Source of the DNA: Lachnospiraceae bacterium
GTDB taxonomy: Bacteria > Bacillota > Clostridia > Lachnospirales > Lachnospiraceae
DNA length: 64,000 bases
Direction of reading: 5' to 3'
NCBI GenBank assembly: GCA_017624855.1
Contig: JAGAMF010000005.1
Location: forward strand, 310,001 to 374,000
This document shows positions 53,020 through 62,379 of this stretch, one piece after another (the first letter of the stretch is position 1; each line of letters starts with the position of its first letter). The translations under genes were made by a program, and so were the position numbers. The notes below the pieces were generated by a model that was not told the DNA's origin, searched no databases, and saw nothing but the letters and a program-made list of their open reading frames with translations.

Positions 53020-53492
53020 GCTTTTATACGGAATATATTTGATGTGCTATATATAGTGCTATAAAGTGAATAGAGGTATGTAAAGAAATCCGCCGCAAGA
53101 ATTTGCGGTGGATTTCTTATGTAAAAATATAATTGTAGAATTTTTGTCGACAAATATTGACAGAAGATGCGCGTGAAAAAACGAAAACAACAAAATATAG
53201 TGCTCATACAGAAAGATTTGCATCATATATTGTATGTGCAAATTGACAAAATGGGTATGAGAAGCCTTTTGCAATTTGTTTTGTGATGTAGTAATATAAA
53301 AGCATAAAGTCTTTAGAGGTAAAGCATATTTTCTTTTGCGGATAATTGACATGTGGCTATTATTCTGCACAAATCCTGGCATTGTTGCCGTCTTGCCTTT
53401 TCAAAGGGGCTCTACAAGAATCCATGCTTTAAATTCGTGATGACAATGTAAGCAGGGATGAAAAGGAACCCTGCGGAATAAGGAGGTAGTGT
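53020..53492 (+). other. 473-bp intergenic region
   Basis: No gene is supported. It holds a 16-bp stem terminator-like hairpin (53083-53118, without a good T-run), an inverted repeat TTTGCA...TGCAAA (about 53217-53241), a promoter TTGCAA (53269-53274) 17-bp TAATAT (53292-53297) toward the Rpn gene, and a GCAGGG/CCCTGC hairpin (53452-53474) just before its ribosome site. Confidence 0.6.
53083..53118. terminator. Long hairpin after the HD-GYP gene
   Basis: AAGAAATCCGCCGCAA / TTGCGGTGGATTTCTT, 16 bp with one G-T pair and loop GAAT. It starts 64 bp past the HD-GYP stop. The T-run is weak, so termination is likely but not certain. Confidence 0.6.
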
Positions 53493-54455
53493 ATGGAGTA
53501 CACAAAGTATTTGGACACTACACAAGAGGAAACTGCCGGATGGAAGAAGATGGCAGGAATTGTTAATTTGTCCGTGGAACGTAATTATAAGGATACGGTC
53601 TTTCGAATGCTTTTTAAAGATAAAGCATCATTATTAAGTCTTTATAATGCGGTAAACGGAACGCATTTTACCAATGAGAATGATTTGGACATTACAACGC
53701 TTGACAACGCGGTTTATATGGGGATGAAAAATGATGTATCATGTTTATTTGCTTTTGAATTAAGTTTATATGAACATCAGTCAACAATAAATCCCAATAT
53801 GCCTCTAAGAGATTTATTTTATGTGGCGCAGCAATTACAAAAGCTGGTTAAGGATAAGAATCTTTACGGTAGTAAAAGAATACAGATTCCGGCACCGAGA
53901 TTTGTCGTATTTTACAATGGGGATGCTGCAATGTCGGAACGTTCCGAATATCGATTGTCTGATTTGTTCCAGCGGCCATTGGAGTCGCCGGAATTGGAAT
54001 TAATCGTGACAGTTTATAATATTAATCCGGGAATGAACGAAGCGTTGCTTAATGCTTGTCAAAAATTAAAAGAATATATGCTTTTTACAAGCAAAATACG
54101 AAAAAACCAGAAAGTTATGGATTTAAGAGAAGCTGTGAATAAGGCGGTAGAAGATTGTATTGAAGAGGGGATACTCAAGGATTTTCTAATAGCACAGCGT
54201 GCGGAGGTCGTGGCTATGAGTATATTTGAATATGATGCAGAAAAGCATATACGGATGGAAAAGAAAGAAAGCTACGAGGAAGGAAAAGCAGAAGGAAAAG
54301 CAGAAGCAATTTTGATTATATTAGGTGGAAAAGGCGAATTATCTGCGGATATTAAGGAGAGAATTCTTGCGGAAAAAACAGATGAGATTTTAAGCCGGTG
54401 GCTTGTGCTGGCTGCGATGTCTCGTGATATCGAGGAGTTTAAGAGGGAAATGTAG
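53493..54455 (+). CDS. Rpn/PDDEXK-type putative transposase-nuclease
   Basis: 320 residues; AAGGAGG before ATG. N-terminal NYKDTVFRMLFKDKASLLSLYNAVNG, then MKNDVSCLFAFELSLYEHQST, the PD-(D/E)XK core of the Rpn/YhgA family. Later a helical tail with EEGKAEGKAEA repeats. These recombination-promoting nucleases occur in many copies in Lachnospiraceae. Its active-site Asp, Glu and Gln (ENQ/ELxxxQ-type) are not all certain by eye. No flanking repeats were noticed, so it is not scored as an active element. Confidence 0.85.
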   Translation: MEYTKYLDTTQEETAGWKKMAGIVNLSVERNYKDTVFRMLFKDKASLLSLYNAVNGTHFTNENDLDITTLDNAVYMGMKNDVSCLFAFELSLYEHQSTINPNMPLRDLFYVAQQLQKLVKDKNLYGSKRIQIPAPRFVVFYNGDAAMSERSEYRLSDLFQRPLESPELELIVTVYNINPGMNEALLNACQKLKEYMLFTSKIRKNQKVMDLREAVNKAVEDCIEEGILKDFLIAQRAEVVAMSIFEYDAEKHIRMEKKESYEEGKAEGKAEAILIILGGKGELSADIKERILAEKTDEILSRWLVLAAMSRDIEEFKREM

Positions 54456-54539
54456 GCATTAAAGTTACCGAGTACTGAGAGGAGTTTTATATTATATACG
54501 ATATACTCAACAAGAGTGACCGGAAATTATTCTAAAACC

Positions 54540-54567
54540 TAAACTTTTATTCACAATTTGCCGATAT
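54540..54567 (+). promoter_or_regulatory. Sigma-D flagellar promoter ahead of the glycan cluster
   Basis: TAAA (54540-54543), 16-bp spacer, GCCGATAT (54560-54567): exact match to both boxes. Transcription would start near 54574, so the following genes are probably coexpressed with late flagellar genes. Confidence 0.85.
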
Positions 54568-54573
54568 AATACT

Positions 54574-54663
54574 TAGGACTATAGCTAGGACGGCGTCAGG
54601 TTGCAAGGAGGCAAAGAGATAAGTGAGTTGAAATCCACTGCGACAAGGGCGCAGTGGATTTTT
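54574..54663 (+). ncRNA. Structured leader or small RNA with GGA motifs
   Basis: TTGC-AAGGAG-GCAA (54601-54614) is a 4-bp stem with a six-base loop AAGGAG, the form of ANGGAN loop that CsrA binds. Other GGA sites lie at 54576-54578 and 54588-54590. A 12-bp hairpin AAATCCACTGCG / CGCAGTGGATTT (54631-54661) followed by TT ends the segment in terminator fashion. So this is either an attenuated 5' leader or a short RNA. No known riboswitch family was recognised. Confidence 0.5.
54631..54663 (+). terminator. Terminator-like hairpin 17 bp before the TagF-like gene
   Basis: 12-bp perfect stem, 7-nt loop ACAAGGG, T-run of five with three in the stem. It sits between the sigma-D promoter and ATG 54680, so read-through would be needed for the genes that follow. 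Confidence 0.65.
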
Positions 54664-54679
54664 GGTTGGAGAGAACATA

Positions 54680-57262
54680 ATGCGAAAATTCTTAAAAGAT
54701 GATTTGTGTAAAATTATTGAGCAACTTGCAAATGTGAATGAAACCCTCATAAAAAAAGGTGTAGGGGTATCGCAGGAGCAAGCGCAAGGCGTATTTACCG
54801 ATTGCCAACAGGCGGCAGTGGAAATAGGCGAGAAAATAGAAATGTCAGAAGGAGAGGGGGCGGAAACTGTACATCTGTTGGAAGAGTACTGTGAAAAGGT
54901 CTATTTCCTTTGCTTGAATTGGAATGATGCAAAAGCCAGAGATAAAGAGTTGAAAAATATTAGAACACTTCTTAATAAAGTTAAGAATGCGATTTTATAT
55001 GATATACCGAATTCAAAAAAAGAAGTGGTATTTCTTCCCTATAAGGCATCTATGTGGGATTCTCTTGAAAGTGTTTGGAAGGCAGCAGATGAAGATTCGG
55101 AGTGTGACGCATATGTGATACCGATTCCCTATTATGATAAGAATCCTGATGGAAGTTTTAAAGAGATGCATTATGAAGGTGATTTGTATCCCGATTATGT
55201 ACCGGTGACACATTATGAGGCATATGATTTTGCAACAAGAAAACCGGATGTGGTGTTTATTCATAATCCGTATGATGATGGCAATCATGTGACCAGTGTA
55301 CATCCGTTTTTTTATTCAAAGAATTTAAAGCATTTTACGGACAAGTTGGTATATATTCCGTATTTTGTTACACCGGATGTTTTGCCGGAAGCATTGTGCG
55401 TTACTTCGGGGAGCATGAATGCGGATCTGGTTGTAGTACAGTCCGAAGATGTGCGGCAAAATTATATATATGCTATTCAACAAGTATTAAAAGATGAAGA
55501 TCCTAAAAAGGTATATGAATATATTAAAGATAAGATTGTGGCTTTGGGTTCGCCGAAACTTGAGAAGGCAGCAAAATGTGTTAAAGAAGAATATCCATTA
55601 CCTGATGGTTGGAAAAAAAAGGTTGATATAGCAAAAAAAGAACATCGTACTATTGTTTGCTATAATACCAGTTTAAATACATTATTAAAGTATGGAGAAA
55701 GATATATTGTAAAATTAAAATCAGCACTTGAAATTTTTGAAAAGAGACAAGATGTGTTTCTTTGGTGGAGACCGCATCCTTTGACAGAGGCAACGCTTTT
55801 GTCAATGCGGACTCATTTATACGAAGAATATTTTGGTATTGTCAATGAGTATAAAAATAAAGCATGGGGCATATTTGATGATACAACAAATCTGTATCAA
55901 GCCCTTGCTTGGAGCGATGTTTATTATGGTGATCGGAGCTCGGTTACAATGTTGTTTTCAGCTATGAAAAAACCAGTGATGATACAATCAATAGAAATGT
56001 ATCCACTGGCTTTTGAAAGTATATGTGAGTGCAAAGGATATTATTGGCTTGCAACAACTTGGCATAATGGTTTATTTCGTGTAGATAAGGATACTTATAA
56101 AGCTGAATTGATTTCTATCTTTAAAGGCGAATCAAATGGAAAAAGATTATTTTTGGATATTGTACAATACGAAAATAAATTGGTCTTTATTCCGTTGGCG
56201 GCGGATGCGGTTGCGGTATATTGTATAGACAACGGAGAGATGATAAGTATTCCGCTTGATAAAGTGAAAAAAGATGGACCTGTAAAGTACATAGAAACAA
56301 GTAAATTTACATTTGGTTATTGCTGTGGAAAATATGTTTATATGTTTCCGAGTACATATCCTGCAATTGCGAGGTTGGATATGGAGAGCTATGAAATTGT
56401 TTATTTGTATGAATCCCTAAATGAGATAAAAAAATGGGTTATAGATCCTTCTGCATTCATGTTTAGAAATGGAGAGGTTCATAATGGCATAGTGGCTTCA
56501 TGGTGCAGTTCTGCTTCGATGTTGGTAGAGTTCGATATGAATTGTGAAAAATTAAAAGTATGCAAACAGATTGCGCTGCAGGATAAATATATGGAAGCGG
56601 TATATGCAGAAGATTCATATTGGCTTATTCCTAAGGATAAAGAGGCTAAATTAATTCAAGTTTCAAAGGCATATGAGGTGCTAAAACAGATCGATTTGCC
56701 GAAAGGGACTGTAGAAAATACCGTCTCTTATATTTGCGGTATTGGTGCTGAAGATACACTTTGGGTTTTCCCTGGTACGGGATCATATCCAATTAGGTAT
56801 GGTTTTCAAAGCGAGACGCTTGAGAGAATAACTGAATTTGAGGCGGAAACTGCAAAAAAAGAACAGTTTGAAAATGGCGCATGGAAATATTTCTTTGCAC
56901 AAAAAATGAATAATTGTATTTATGCTTACAATAACTGTTCTTTTGAGTTGATGAAATATGATTTGTCAACTCATAAAATGCACCAGCAACAGATTGTAAT
57001 TGATAAGAATAAGATGATATGTGAAGAACTGTTTAAAGAACTACTTGCTGTTCAATATAATGTTGCTTTGGGAGAATCACTGTTGTACATATATGAAGGC
57101 GTAAATATCGTATTGGAACAGTTTTTATATGCTGTAGGGAATTATGCTGAAATACTTCAGGATATGATTGAACAAACAAAAGAAAAAATAGATAAAGAAA
57201 CGGGATGCATTTCGCACAATAGTGTTGGGTTGGATGTTTATCGTTATGTAACCGAAAGATAA
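54680..57262 (+). CDS. CDP-glycerol glycerophosphotransferase-like (TagF-type) protein fused to a propeller-like domain
   Basis: 860 residues; ATG 54680 with GGAGAG. Residues about 110-440 resemble TagF-like transferases: YIPYFVTPDV, LWWRPHPLTEATL, WGIFDDTTNLYQALAWSDVYYGDRSSVTM. From about 445 on, repeated beta units (YYWLATTWHNGLFRVD, YVYMFPSTYPAIARLD, YWLIPKDKEAKLIQV) suggest a beta-propeller or SMP-like domain. TagF-type enzymes transfer glycerol-phosphate to wall or glycan acceptors. The fusion is unusual. The first ~100 residues are helical. Confidence 0.75.
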   Translation: MRKFLKDDLCKIIEQLANVNETLIKKGVGVSQEQAQGVFTDCQQAAVEIGEKIEMSEGEGAETVHLLEEYCEKVYFLCLNWNDAKARDKELKNIRTLLNKVKNAILYDIPNSKKEVVFLPYKASMWDSLESVWKAADEDSECDAYVIPIPYYDKNPDGSFKEMHYEGDLYPDYVPVTHYEAYDFATRKPDVVFIHNPYDDGNHVTSVHPFFYSKNLKHFTDKLVYIPYFVTPDVLPEALCVTSGSMNADLVVVQSEDVRQNYIYAIQQVLKDEDPKKVYEYIKDKIVALGSPKLEKAAKCVKEEYPLPDGWKKKVDIAKKEHRTIVCYNTSLNTLLKYGERYIVKLKSALEIFEKRQDVFLWWRPHPLTEATLLSMRTHLYEEYFGIVNEYKNKAWGIFDDTTNLYQALAWSDVYYGDRSSVTMLFSAMKKPVMIQSIEMYPLAFESICECKGYYWLATTWHNGLFRVDKDTYKAELISIFKGESNGKRLFLDIVQYENKLVFIPLAADAVAVYCIDNGEMISIPLDKVKKDGPVKYIETSKFTFGYCCGKYVYMFPSTYPAIARLDMESYEIVYLYESLNEIKKWVIDPSAFMFRNGEVHNGIVASWCSSASMLVEFDMNCEKLKVCKQIALQDKYMEAVYAEDSYWLIPKDKEAKLIQVSKAYEVLKQIDLPKGTVENTVSYICGIGAEDTLWVFPGTGSYPIRYGFQSETLERITEFEAETAKKEQFENGAWKYFFAQKMNNCIYAYNNCSFELMKYDLSTHKMHQQQIVIDKNKMICEELFKELLAVQYNVALGESLLYIYEGVNIVLEQFLYAVGNYAEILQDMIEQTKEKIDKETGCISHNSVGLDVYRYVTER

Positions 57263-57275
57263 AGGGGGATGAAAT

Positions 57276-57983
57276 ATGGCAACTGCAATTTTGATGGCTG
57301 CGGGATGTGGTACGAGAATCAGCCGTAAGATTAACGATTGTTGTAAGTGTACACTTGATATTGGAGGGATTTCTCTCATACGATATACGGTGCAAATGTT
57401 AATTAATAACAATATTGATGTACACATCGTTGTCGGATATGATGCGGAGCGAGTGATAGGTGAATTGGAAGGGTTACAAGTTACATTTCATAGAAACCAT
57501 TTCTATTCAATCACTAACTCTTTAGTGTCTTTATGGTTTGCTAAGGAAGCCATATCTGACGATGTTGTGATTTTAGGAAATGCGGATGTATATTGGGAAG
57601 AGGCGCTTTTGCATAAGCTGCTGGCAGAAACGCGGAGTAATGTTATGTTATGTGATTCCGGTCGGGTAGAAATTGGAGATTATTTGTTCCGTACTGAGAA
57701 TGGAAAGGTAGTAGCTTTTGGTAAAGGTAATAATTGTCCGGGTGCAAATTGCGAATATGTCGGCTTGGCAGCCATTCGAGGGAATATGATACCGAAATTC
57801 AAGAAACGTTTGGAGGAACTTGTAGAGAATCAACATCATAATTTTTGGTGGGAGCAGGTGTTATATAGTATGACCGAAGAACAACCGATATGGGCGGAAG
57901 ACATAGCGGGAACATTTTGGGCCGAGATAGACTATATTGAAGATTATGGAAGAATATTGGAGTACAGAAAGAATGTGCAATGA
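57276..57983 (+). CDS. Sugar/choline-phosphate nucleotidyltransferase
   Basis: 235 residues. N-terminal nucleotide-binding motif LMAAGCGTRISR (usually GxGxRxxxLT), then VVGYDAERV and NADVYWEE. Resembles LicC-like phosphocholine or sugar-phosphate nucleotidyltransferases that make the activated donor for the glycan. It starts 13 bp after the TagF-like gene. Confidence 0.85.
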   Translation: MATAILMAAGCGTRISRKINDCCKCTLDIGGISLIRYTVQMLINNNIDVHIVVGYDAERVIGELEGLQVTFHRNHFYSITNSLVSLWFAKEAISDDVVILGNADVYWEEALLHKLLAETRSNVMLCDSGRVEIGDYLFRTENGKVVAFGKGNNCPGANCEYVGLAAIRGNMIPKFKKRLEELVENQHHNFWWEQVLYSMTEEQPIWAEDIAGTFWAEIDYIEDYGRILEYRKNVQ

Positions 57984-58884
57984 AATGATATCGGTAATCG
58001 TTCCTTGTTATAATTTGGCCGGTTACACAAGAAAATGTGTAGACAGTATATTGAATCAGACATATAAAAACATCGAATTAATTGTAATCGACGATGGTTC
58101 TACAGATGAAACACCTGAGATTTTGCAAGAATATGCAGATAAAGATAAAAGAGTTGTGTTTGTGCGGCAAAAGAATCAGGGGGCAGGTGTTGCCATTAAT
58201 TATGGAATATCTATTGCGAAGGGTGCTTACATTACATTTGTCGATAATGATGATTGGATTGAAGACGCCATGTATGAGAAGTTACATACGGCATTGATAA
58301 AAAATTCCGCGGATATGGCAGTGTGTAACTATAATTTGGTATATGAGGATCATACGAAGTATTGTTACTCAAAGATGAAAAATGAATCGGTGAATGTATA
58401 CGATGATGTATATGGTTATTTTATGAAGTACTGCGCTTGCCCGCAACCGAATAATTATACATGGACGAGATTGTATAAAGCGGAAATAGTTCGTGATTCG
58501 GATGTGCGTTTTGAGTATTATCCAATGGGCGCGGATACATTATTTAATTTTAAATTATTGCCAAGGGTAAGGAGAGTAGCCTTTGTGGAAGATGGATTGT
58601 ATAATTATGTACAAAGACAAAATTCCAGCGTATACACCGCAGCAAAAAAACATAATATTGCCCAGGTATATGCAGATGGTTTTGAAGCGTTGGCAAATTA
58701 TTATAAAGAAAAAGAATATACGGAATTCATGTGCGTATTGCCTTTTCATGCATACACAAGATTGAGAAGTATATATTTTTATTCACGGTTATCAGGATTA
58801 AGCGACAAGGAAATTACGGATAATGTGATAAAAACATTTGCAGGACGGAAAATTGCAGATTATCTCACAGGAGTGATAAAATGA
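57973..58884 (+). CDS. Family 2 glycosyltransferase
   Basis: 303 residues from ATG 57973 (GGAG at 10 nt), overlapping the previous gene by 11 bp; ATG 57985 is an alternative without a site. GT-A motifs: SVIVPCYN, VIDDGST, FVDNDDW (DxD). No membrane helix. Transfers a sugar to the surface glycan. Ends in an ATGA overlap with the SDR gene. Confidence 0.9.
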   Translation: MCNEMISVIVPCYNLAGYTRKCVDSILNQTYKNIELIVIDDGSTDETPEILQEYADKDKRVVFVRQKNQGAGVAINYGISIAKGAYITFVDNDDWIEDAMYEKLHTALIKNSADMAVCNYNLVYEDHTKYCYSKMKNESVNVYDDVYGYFMKYCACPQPNNYTWTRLYKAEIVRDSDVRFEYYPMGADTLFNFKLLPRVRRVAFVEDGLYNYVQRQNSSVYTAAKKHNIAQVYADGFEALANYYKEKEYTEFMCVLPFHAYTRLRSIYFYSRLSGLSDKEITDNVIKTFAGRKIADYLTGVIK

Positions 58885-59567
58885 AATATGCATTGGTGAC
58901 AGGTTCGACGCGAGGGATTGGTGCGGCGATAGCAACGGAGTTGGAGAATCAAGGATATACAGTAATTCGAAACGGAAGAATGGAACATCCGGAAATTAAG
59001 AATTATATTAAAGCAGATGTTTCTACAAAAGAAGGAGTAGAAAAACTGGTTACCGAAATTATGAAATTAACGGAGAAAGTAGAATGCCTTGTTTTGAATG
59101 CGGGTGCTACTTGTCGTAAAAAATTCGAAGATATTACCTATGAAGAGTGGCAAGAAGTTATGGATGTGAATTTAAATATGCCTTTTCTGATTGCACAAAA
59201 ATTATATCGGCAGATGGCAGAGGATGGAAGCATTGTGTTTATCAGCTCTGCGTTATCATTACATCCCCATGCGACATCTATTCCCTACGGCGTGAGTAAA
59301 GCAGGGGTAAATATGTTGGCCAAGTGTCTTGCGCGTGAGTATGCTGATAAAAGGGTTCGCGTGAACGCTGTTTGTCCGGGATTTGTAGATACAGAATGGC
59401 AGAAAGAGAAACCGGAGTGGTTGCGTGAGAAGATCGCATCTAAAACAGTATTGAACAGATTTGCAACACCGCAAGAAATTGCGCAAATGTGTGTATCGGT
59501 TTGTGAAAATACTTTTGTAAATGGTGCTGTTATTTCGGTGGATGGCGGATATAATATTGCAAATTAG
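58881..59567 (+). CDS. Short-chain dehydrogenase/reductase
   Basis: 228 residues. NAD(P)-binding TGSTRGIG, NAG motif (LNAGAT), catalytic Ser SSALS, YGVSK (Tyr-x-x-x-Lys) and PGFVDT. Makes or modifies a sugar precursor by oxidation/reduction. Start overlaps the GT gene stop by 4 bp. Confidence 0.92.
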   Translation: MKYALVTGSTRGIGAAIATELENQGYTVIRNGRMEHPEIKNYIKADVSTKEGVEKLVTEIMKLTEKVECLVLNAGATCRKKFEDITYEEWQEVMDVNLNMPFLIAQKLYRQMAEDGSIVFISSALSLHPHATSIPYGVSKAGVNMLAKCLAREYADKRVRVNAVCPGFVDTEWQKEKPEWLREKIASKTVLNRFATPQEIAQMCVSVCENTFVNGAVISVDGGYNIAN

Positions 59568-59586
59568 AGAAGGATGGTGAAACTCT

Positions 59587-60876
59587 ATGAAGAATAAAAT
59601 TGGTGTGTTGGTATTCCCGGCAGGTGAAATAAATTCAGTGGAGTTACACGATGCTTTAGCTACTTGTGTCAATATAGAATTATATGGGGCTTCTTCTGTT
59701 GATAGACACGGAGAGTATGTGTTTCGTAATTACATATCGGATGTGCCGAAAATTAACGACAATAGATTTCCGGATGCATTAAATGAAATAATAGTAAAAA
59801 ATAGTATTGATGTTATTATTCCGACGCATGATGATGTTGCTTTGTTTTTGGCGGAGCATAAAGATGTAATTAAGGCCAAAACGCTTACGCCGGATTATTA
59901 TACCGCATTAACATGCAGAGATAAAAAACAAACATACGAATTATTTCGGGATGAAGAATTTTGTCCTAAGGTATGGGCGGAACCTATTCAATATCCGGTG
60001 TTTATAAAACCGCGAAGAGGACAAGGTGGTGTTGGCGCAAAAGTAATAAAGAGACAAGCAGATGTTCCGCTGGAAATGGAATGGTCTGAATATGTTGTAT
60101 GTGAATATCTTCCCGGTGAAGAATTGACGGTAGATTGTTTGACGGATAAAAACGGAAAACTGCAAGCGATTATGCCGCGTAGCCGTCAGAGAGTATTTGG
60201 TGGTGTTTCTGTTCATGCAAAATGCGAAGTGTTGACGGAAGAAATAAGAAATATTGCGGAGTGCATAAATCAAAAATTAAATTTCCTGGGGTTGTGGTAC
60301 TTCCAAATTAAGCAGGATGAAAACGGATGCTATAAATTGCTTGAGATTGCCACACGATGTGCAGGAACGATGTGTGTATCCAGAGCAAAGGGAGTGAATT
60401 TGCCGCTACTGAGTGTTTATGCAGCCATGGGAAGAGATATAGCGGTATATGCCAATAACTATTCTTTAGAGGCTGATAGAATGCTGATTACGCGATATAA
60501 AACAGATCTGGAGTATGATACGGTATACATTGATTTGGATGACACCATTTTAATTAATGGGAAAGTGCATTTGCCAATGATTCGTTTCATTTATCAGTGT
60601 GTGAATGAGGGGAAAAGAATTGTACTTTTAACCAGACATGCTTGTGACCATGCAGATAGTGTGCAGGATGTGCTTCGAAAACACAGAATATCATCACTGT
60701 TGTTTGATGAAATTGTGGAATTAACTTTCAATGAGCCTAAATATACAGTGATTAAAGATAAAAGTGCAATTTTTATTGATAATGCATATGCAGAACGTAA
60801 GCAAGTATATGAGAACTGCGGCATAGCAGTGTTTGATGTGGATGGCATAGAAGTGTTACTTGATTGGAGAACTTAA
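59587..60876 (+). CDS. ATP-grasp ligase fused to a HAD-like domain
   Basis: 429 residues. Residues about 1-310: carbamoyl-phosphate-synthase-like ATP-grasp (VIIPTHDDVALFLAEH, YPVFIKPRRGQGGVG, EYLPGEELTVDC, LLEIATRCAG). Residues about 315-429: HAD motif I VYIDLDDTILING, then LLTRHA and IFIDNAYAER. ATP-grasp ligates an acid to an amine or thiol; HAD removes phosphate. A fused pair could make a modified amino-sugar or peptidic substituent. GGATGG-type site before ATG. Confidence 0.85.
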   Translation: MKNKIGVLVFPAGEINSVELHDALATCVNIELYGASSVDRHGEYVFRNYISDVPKINDNRFPDALNEIIVKNSIDVIIPTHDDVALFLAEHKDVIKAKTLTPDYYTALTCRDKKQTYELFRDEEFCPKVWAEPIQYPVFIKPRRGQGGVGAKVIKRQADVPLEMEWSEYVVCEYLPGEELTVDCLTDKNGKLQAIMPRSRQRVFGGVSVHAKCEVLTEEIRNIAECINQKLNFLGLWYFQIKQDENGCYKLLEIATRCAGTMCVSRAKGVNLPLLSVYAAMGRDIAVYANNYSLEADRMLITRYKTDLEYDTVYIDLDDTILINGKVHLPMIRFIYQCVNEGKRIVLLTRHACDHADSVQDVLRKHRISSLLFDEIVELTFNEPKYTVIKDKSAIFIDNAYAERKQVYENCGIAVFDVDGIEVLLDWRT

Positions 60877-60929
60877 GGATATATTGTTCAATATTATAAA
60901 CTAAAACAGAGAAAAATGGAGGATTAAAC

Positions 60930-62378
60930 ATGGCATCGATAATATTTTACGGAGTAGGAAGAAATGCACAAGAGAATGTTGAAAAATGGATTGATAAAGG
61001 TTTTTCGCCGGTTTGTTTTTCTGATGCTGATACAAAGAAACATTACACAAAATTCCAACAGTGGAATGTTTTGCCGCTTTTGGAAGCAATCCGAAAATAT
61101 CCTGATTATGAATTGTATTGTACACAAAATAGCTCTTCTCTTTCACAAGTTCGCAGTTTTTTATTGTCCGTGGGAATACCTGATGATAGAATTCACTTCT
61201 TTGAAGAATATGTAGGTAATGAAATAAAAACAGTATCTTCTCTATATCCGCAACTACATACAATTTACAATGCATTACAAGATGATTTGTCCAGAACATT
61301 ATTTTGGGGGCGCATTCAATATTCGCTATCTCATAAACTTACCGGTATATATAAGGCAATGATATGTGATGATAATATGAAATGGCTTATGACAAAGAAA
61401 ACATACGCTGAAATCAGATATGGATTACCCGGATTGTGGGAAGCGCTCAAAGAAAATCAGCCGAAACAAAAAAACAAATTGTTTTTAATGGCTTTTGATG
61501 AAGCGTGGAATGAGTTTGAATGGGTATTAGACCGATTTTTAGAAGCTATGTCAGAAATGAATATTATTTTTTCGGGGTGCGTAATGCCGTATGCAAAAGA
61601 ACTTCCAAAGGTATATAAGGGCATTCCGTGTGTATCTGAGGAAGTGTTTATTAACAGTATTGATGAAACCACAAAAGTTGTAGTTGGAATACCGGGTTGG
61701 TGCGTGGAAGTTCGCGATGTAGTGGAAAGGTATGCGAGTATTGCGGGAATTTTATATCCTATTGCAGATACAGCGCATCCACAGTATATAGAAACGGATT
61801 TCTGGACACCGCAGGAAAATGAAATATTTGTTGATGTGGGGGTTTATGATTTACAGAATAGTATAGATTTTGTTCAATGGGCAAAGAATGGATTTGAAAA
61901 AATATATGCATTTGAACCGGATCCTAAAGGCTATGAAGTGGCGACAAAGAAAATTAAAGAACTTCCAATATTTAACAATAAGATTGAGTTGATAAATAAA
62001 GGATTAAGCGCAAAAAACGGAACGCTTAAATTTCCGGCCGAATATAAAGGAAGCGGAATGCATGATGGCGAATTCATAGATGTTGAGGTGGTGTCGCTAG
62101 ACTCTTACTTGCAGGGAAAACCTGTTACATTTGTCAAAATGGATGTAGAGGGTGCAGAAATGGATGTGCTGTTGGGAATGCAACAAACTATAGCATTACA
62201 TAAGCCTAAAATGGCAGTTTGTATATATCATAATCATCAGGATATCTTTGAAGTTGCTACCTTTTTATTATCAATAGTGCCGCAGTATCATTTTTATTTG
62301 AGACACTATAATTCGAATGAAACAGAGTGCGTTCTTTTTGCATATTACGATAAAGCAAAAGAGTTGTGTGGAGATTAA
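60930..62378 (+). CDS. FkbM-family methyltransferase with N-terminal domain
   Basis: 482 residues. Residues about 1-270: two-part N-terminal region starting IIFYGVGRNAQEN (resembles a nucleotide-binding or sugar-modifying fold, unassigned). Residues about 300-470: FkbM methyltransferase with EIFVDVGVYD, YAFEPDP, FVKMDVEGAEMDVL. SAM-dependent O-methylation of a sugar is likely. Confidence 0.85.
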   Translation: MASIIFYGVGRNAQENVEKWIDKGFSPVCFSDADTKKHYTKFQQWNVLPLLEAIRKYPDYELYCTQNSSSLSQVRSFLLSVGIPDDRIHFFEEYVGNEIKTVSSLYPQLHTIYNALQDDLSRTLFWGRIQYSLSHKLTGIYKAMICDDNMKWLMTKKTYAEIRYGLPGLWEALKENQPKQKNKLFLMAFDEAWNEFEWVLDRFLEAMSEMNIIFSGCVMPYAKELPKVYKGIPCVSEEVFINSIDETTKVVVGIPGWCVEVRDVVERYASIAGILYPIADTAHPQYIETDFWTPQENEIFVDVGVYDLQNSIDFVQWAKNGFEKIYAFEPDPKGYEVATKKIKELPIFNNKIELINKGLSAKNGTLKFPAEYKGSGMHDGEFIDVEVVSLDSYLQGKPVTFVKMDVEGAEMDVLLGMQQTIALHKPKMAVCIYHNHQDIFEVATFLLSIVPQYHFYLRHYNSNETECVLFAYYDKAKELCGD

Positions 62379-62379
62379 G

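Noticed and set aside
53493..54455. Insertion sequence around the Rpn-type gene
   Set aside because: No terminal inverted repeats or target-site duplication could be seen; Rpn proteins need not be within an IS.
54574..54663. c-di-GMP or other known riboswitch in the sigma-D leader
   Set aside because: The conserved cores of GEMM-I, c-di-GMP-II, preQ1, fluoride and guanidine classes were not found by eye.
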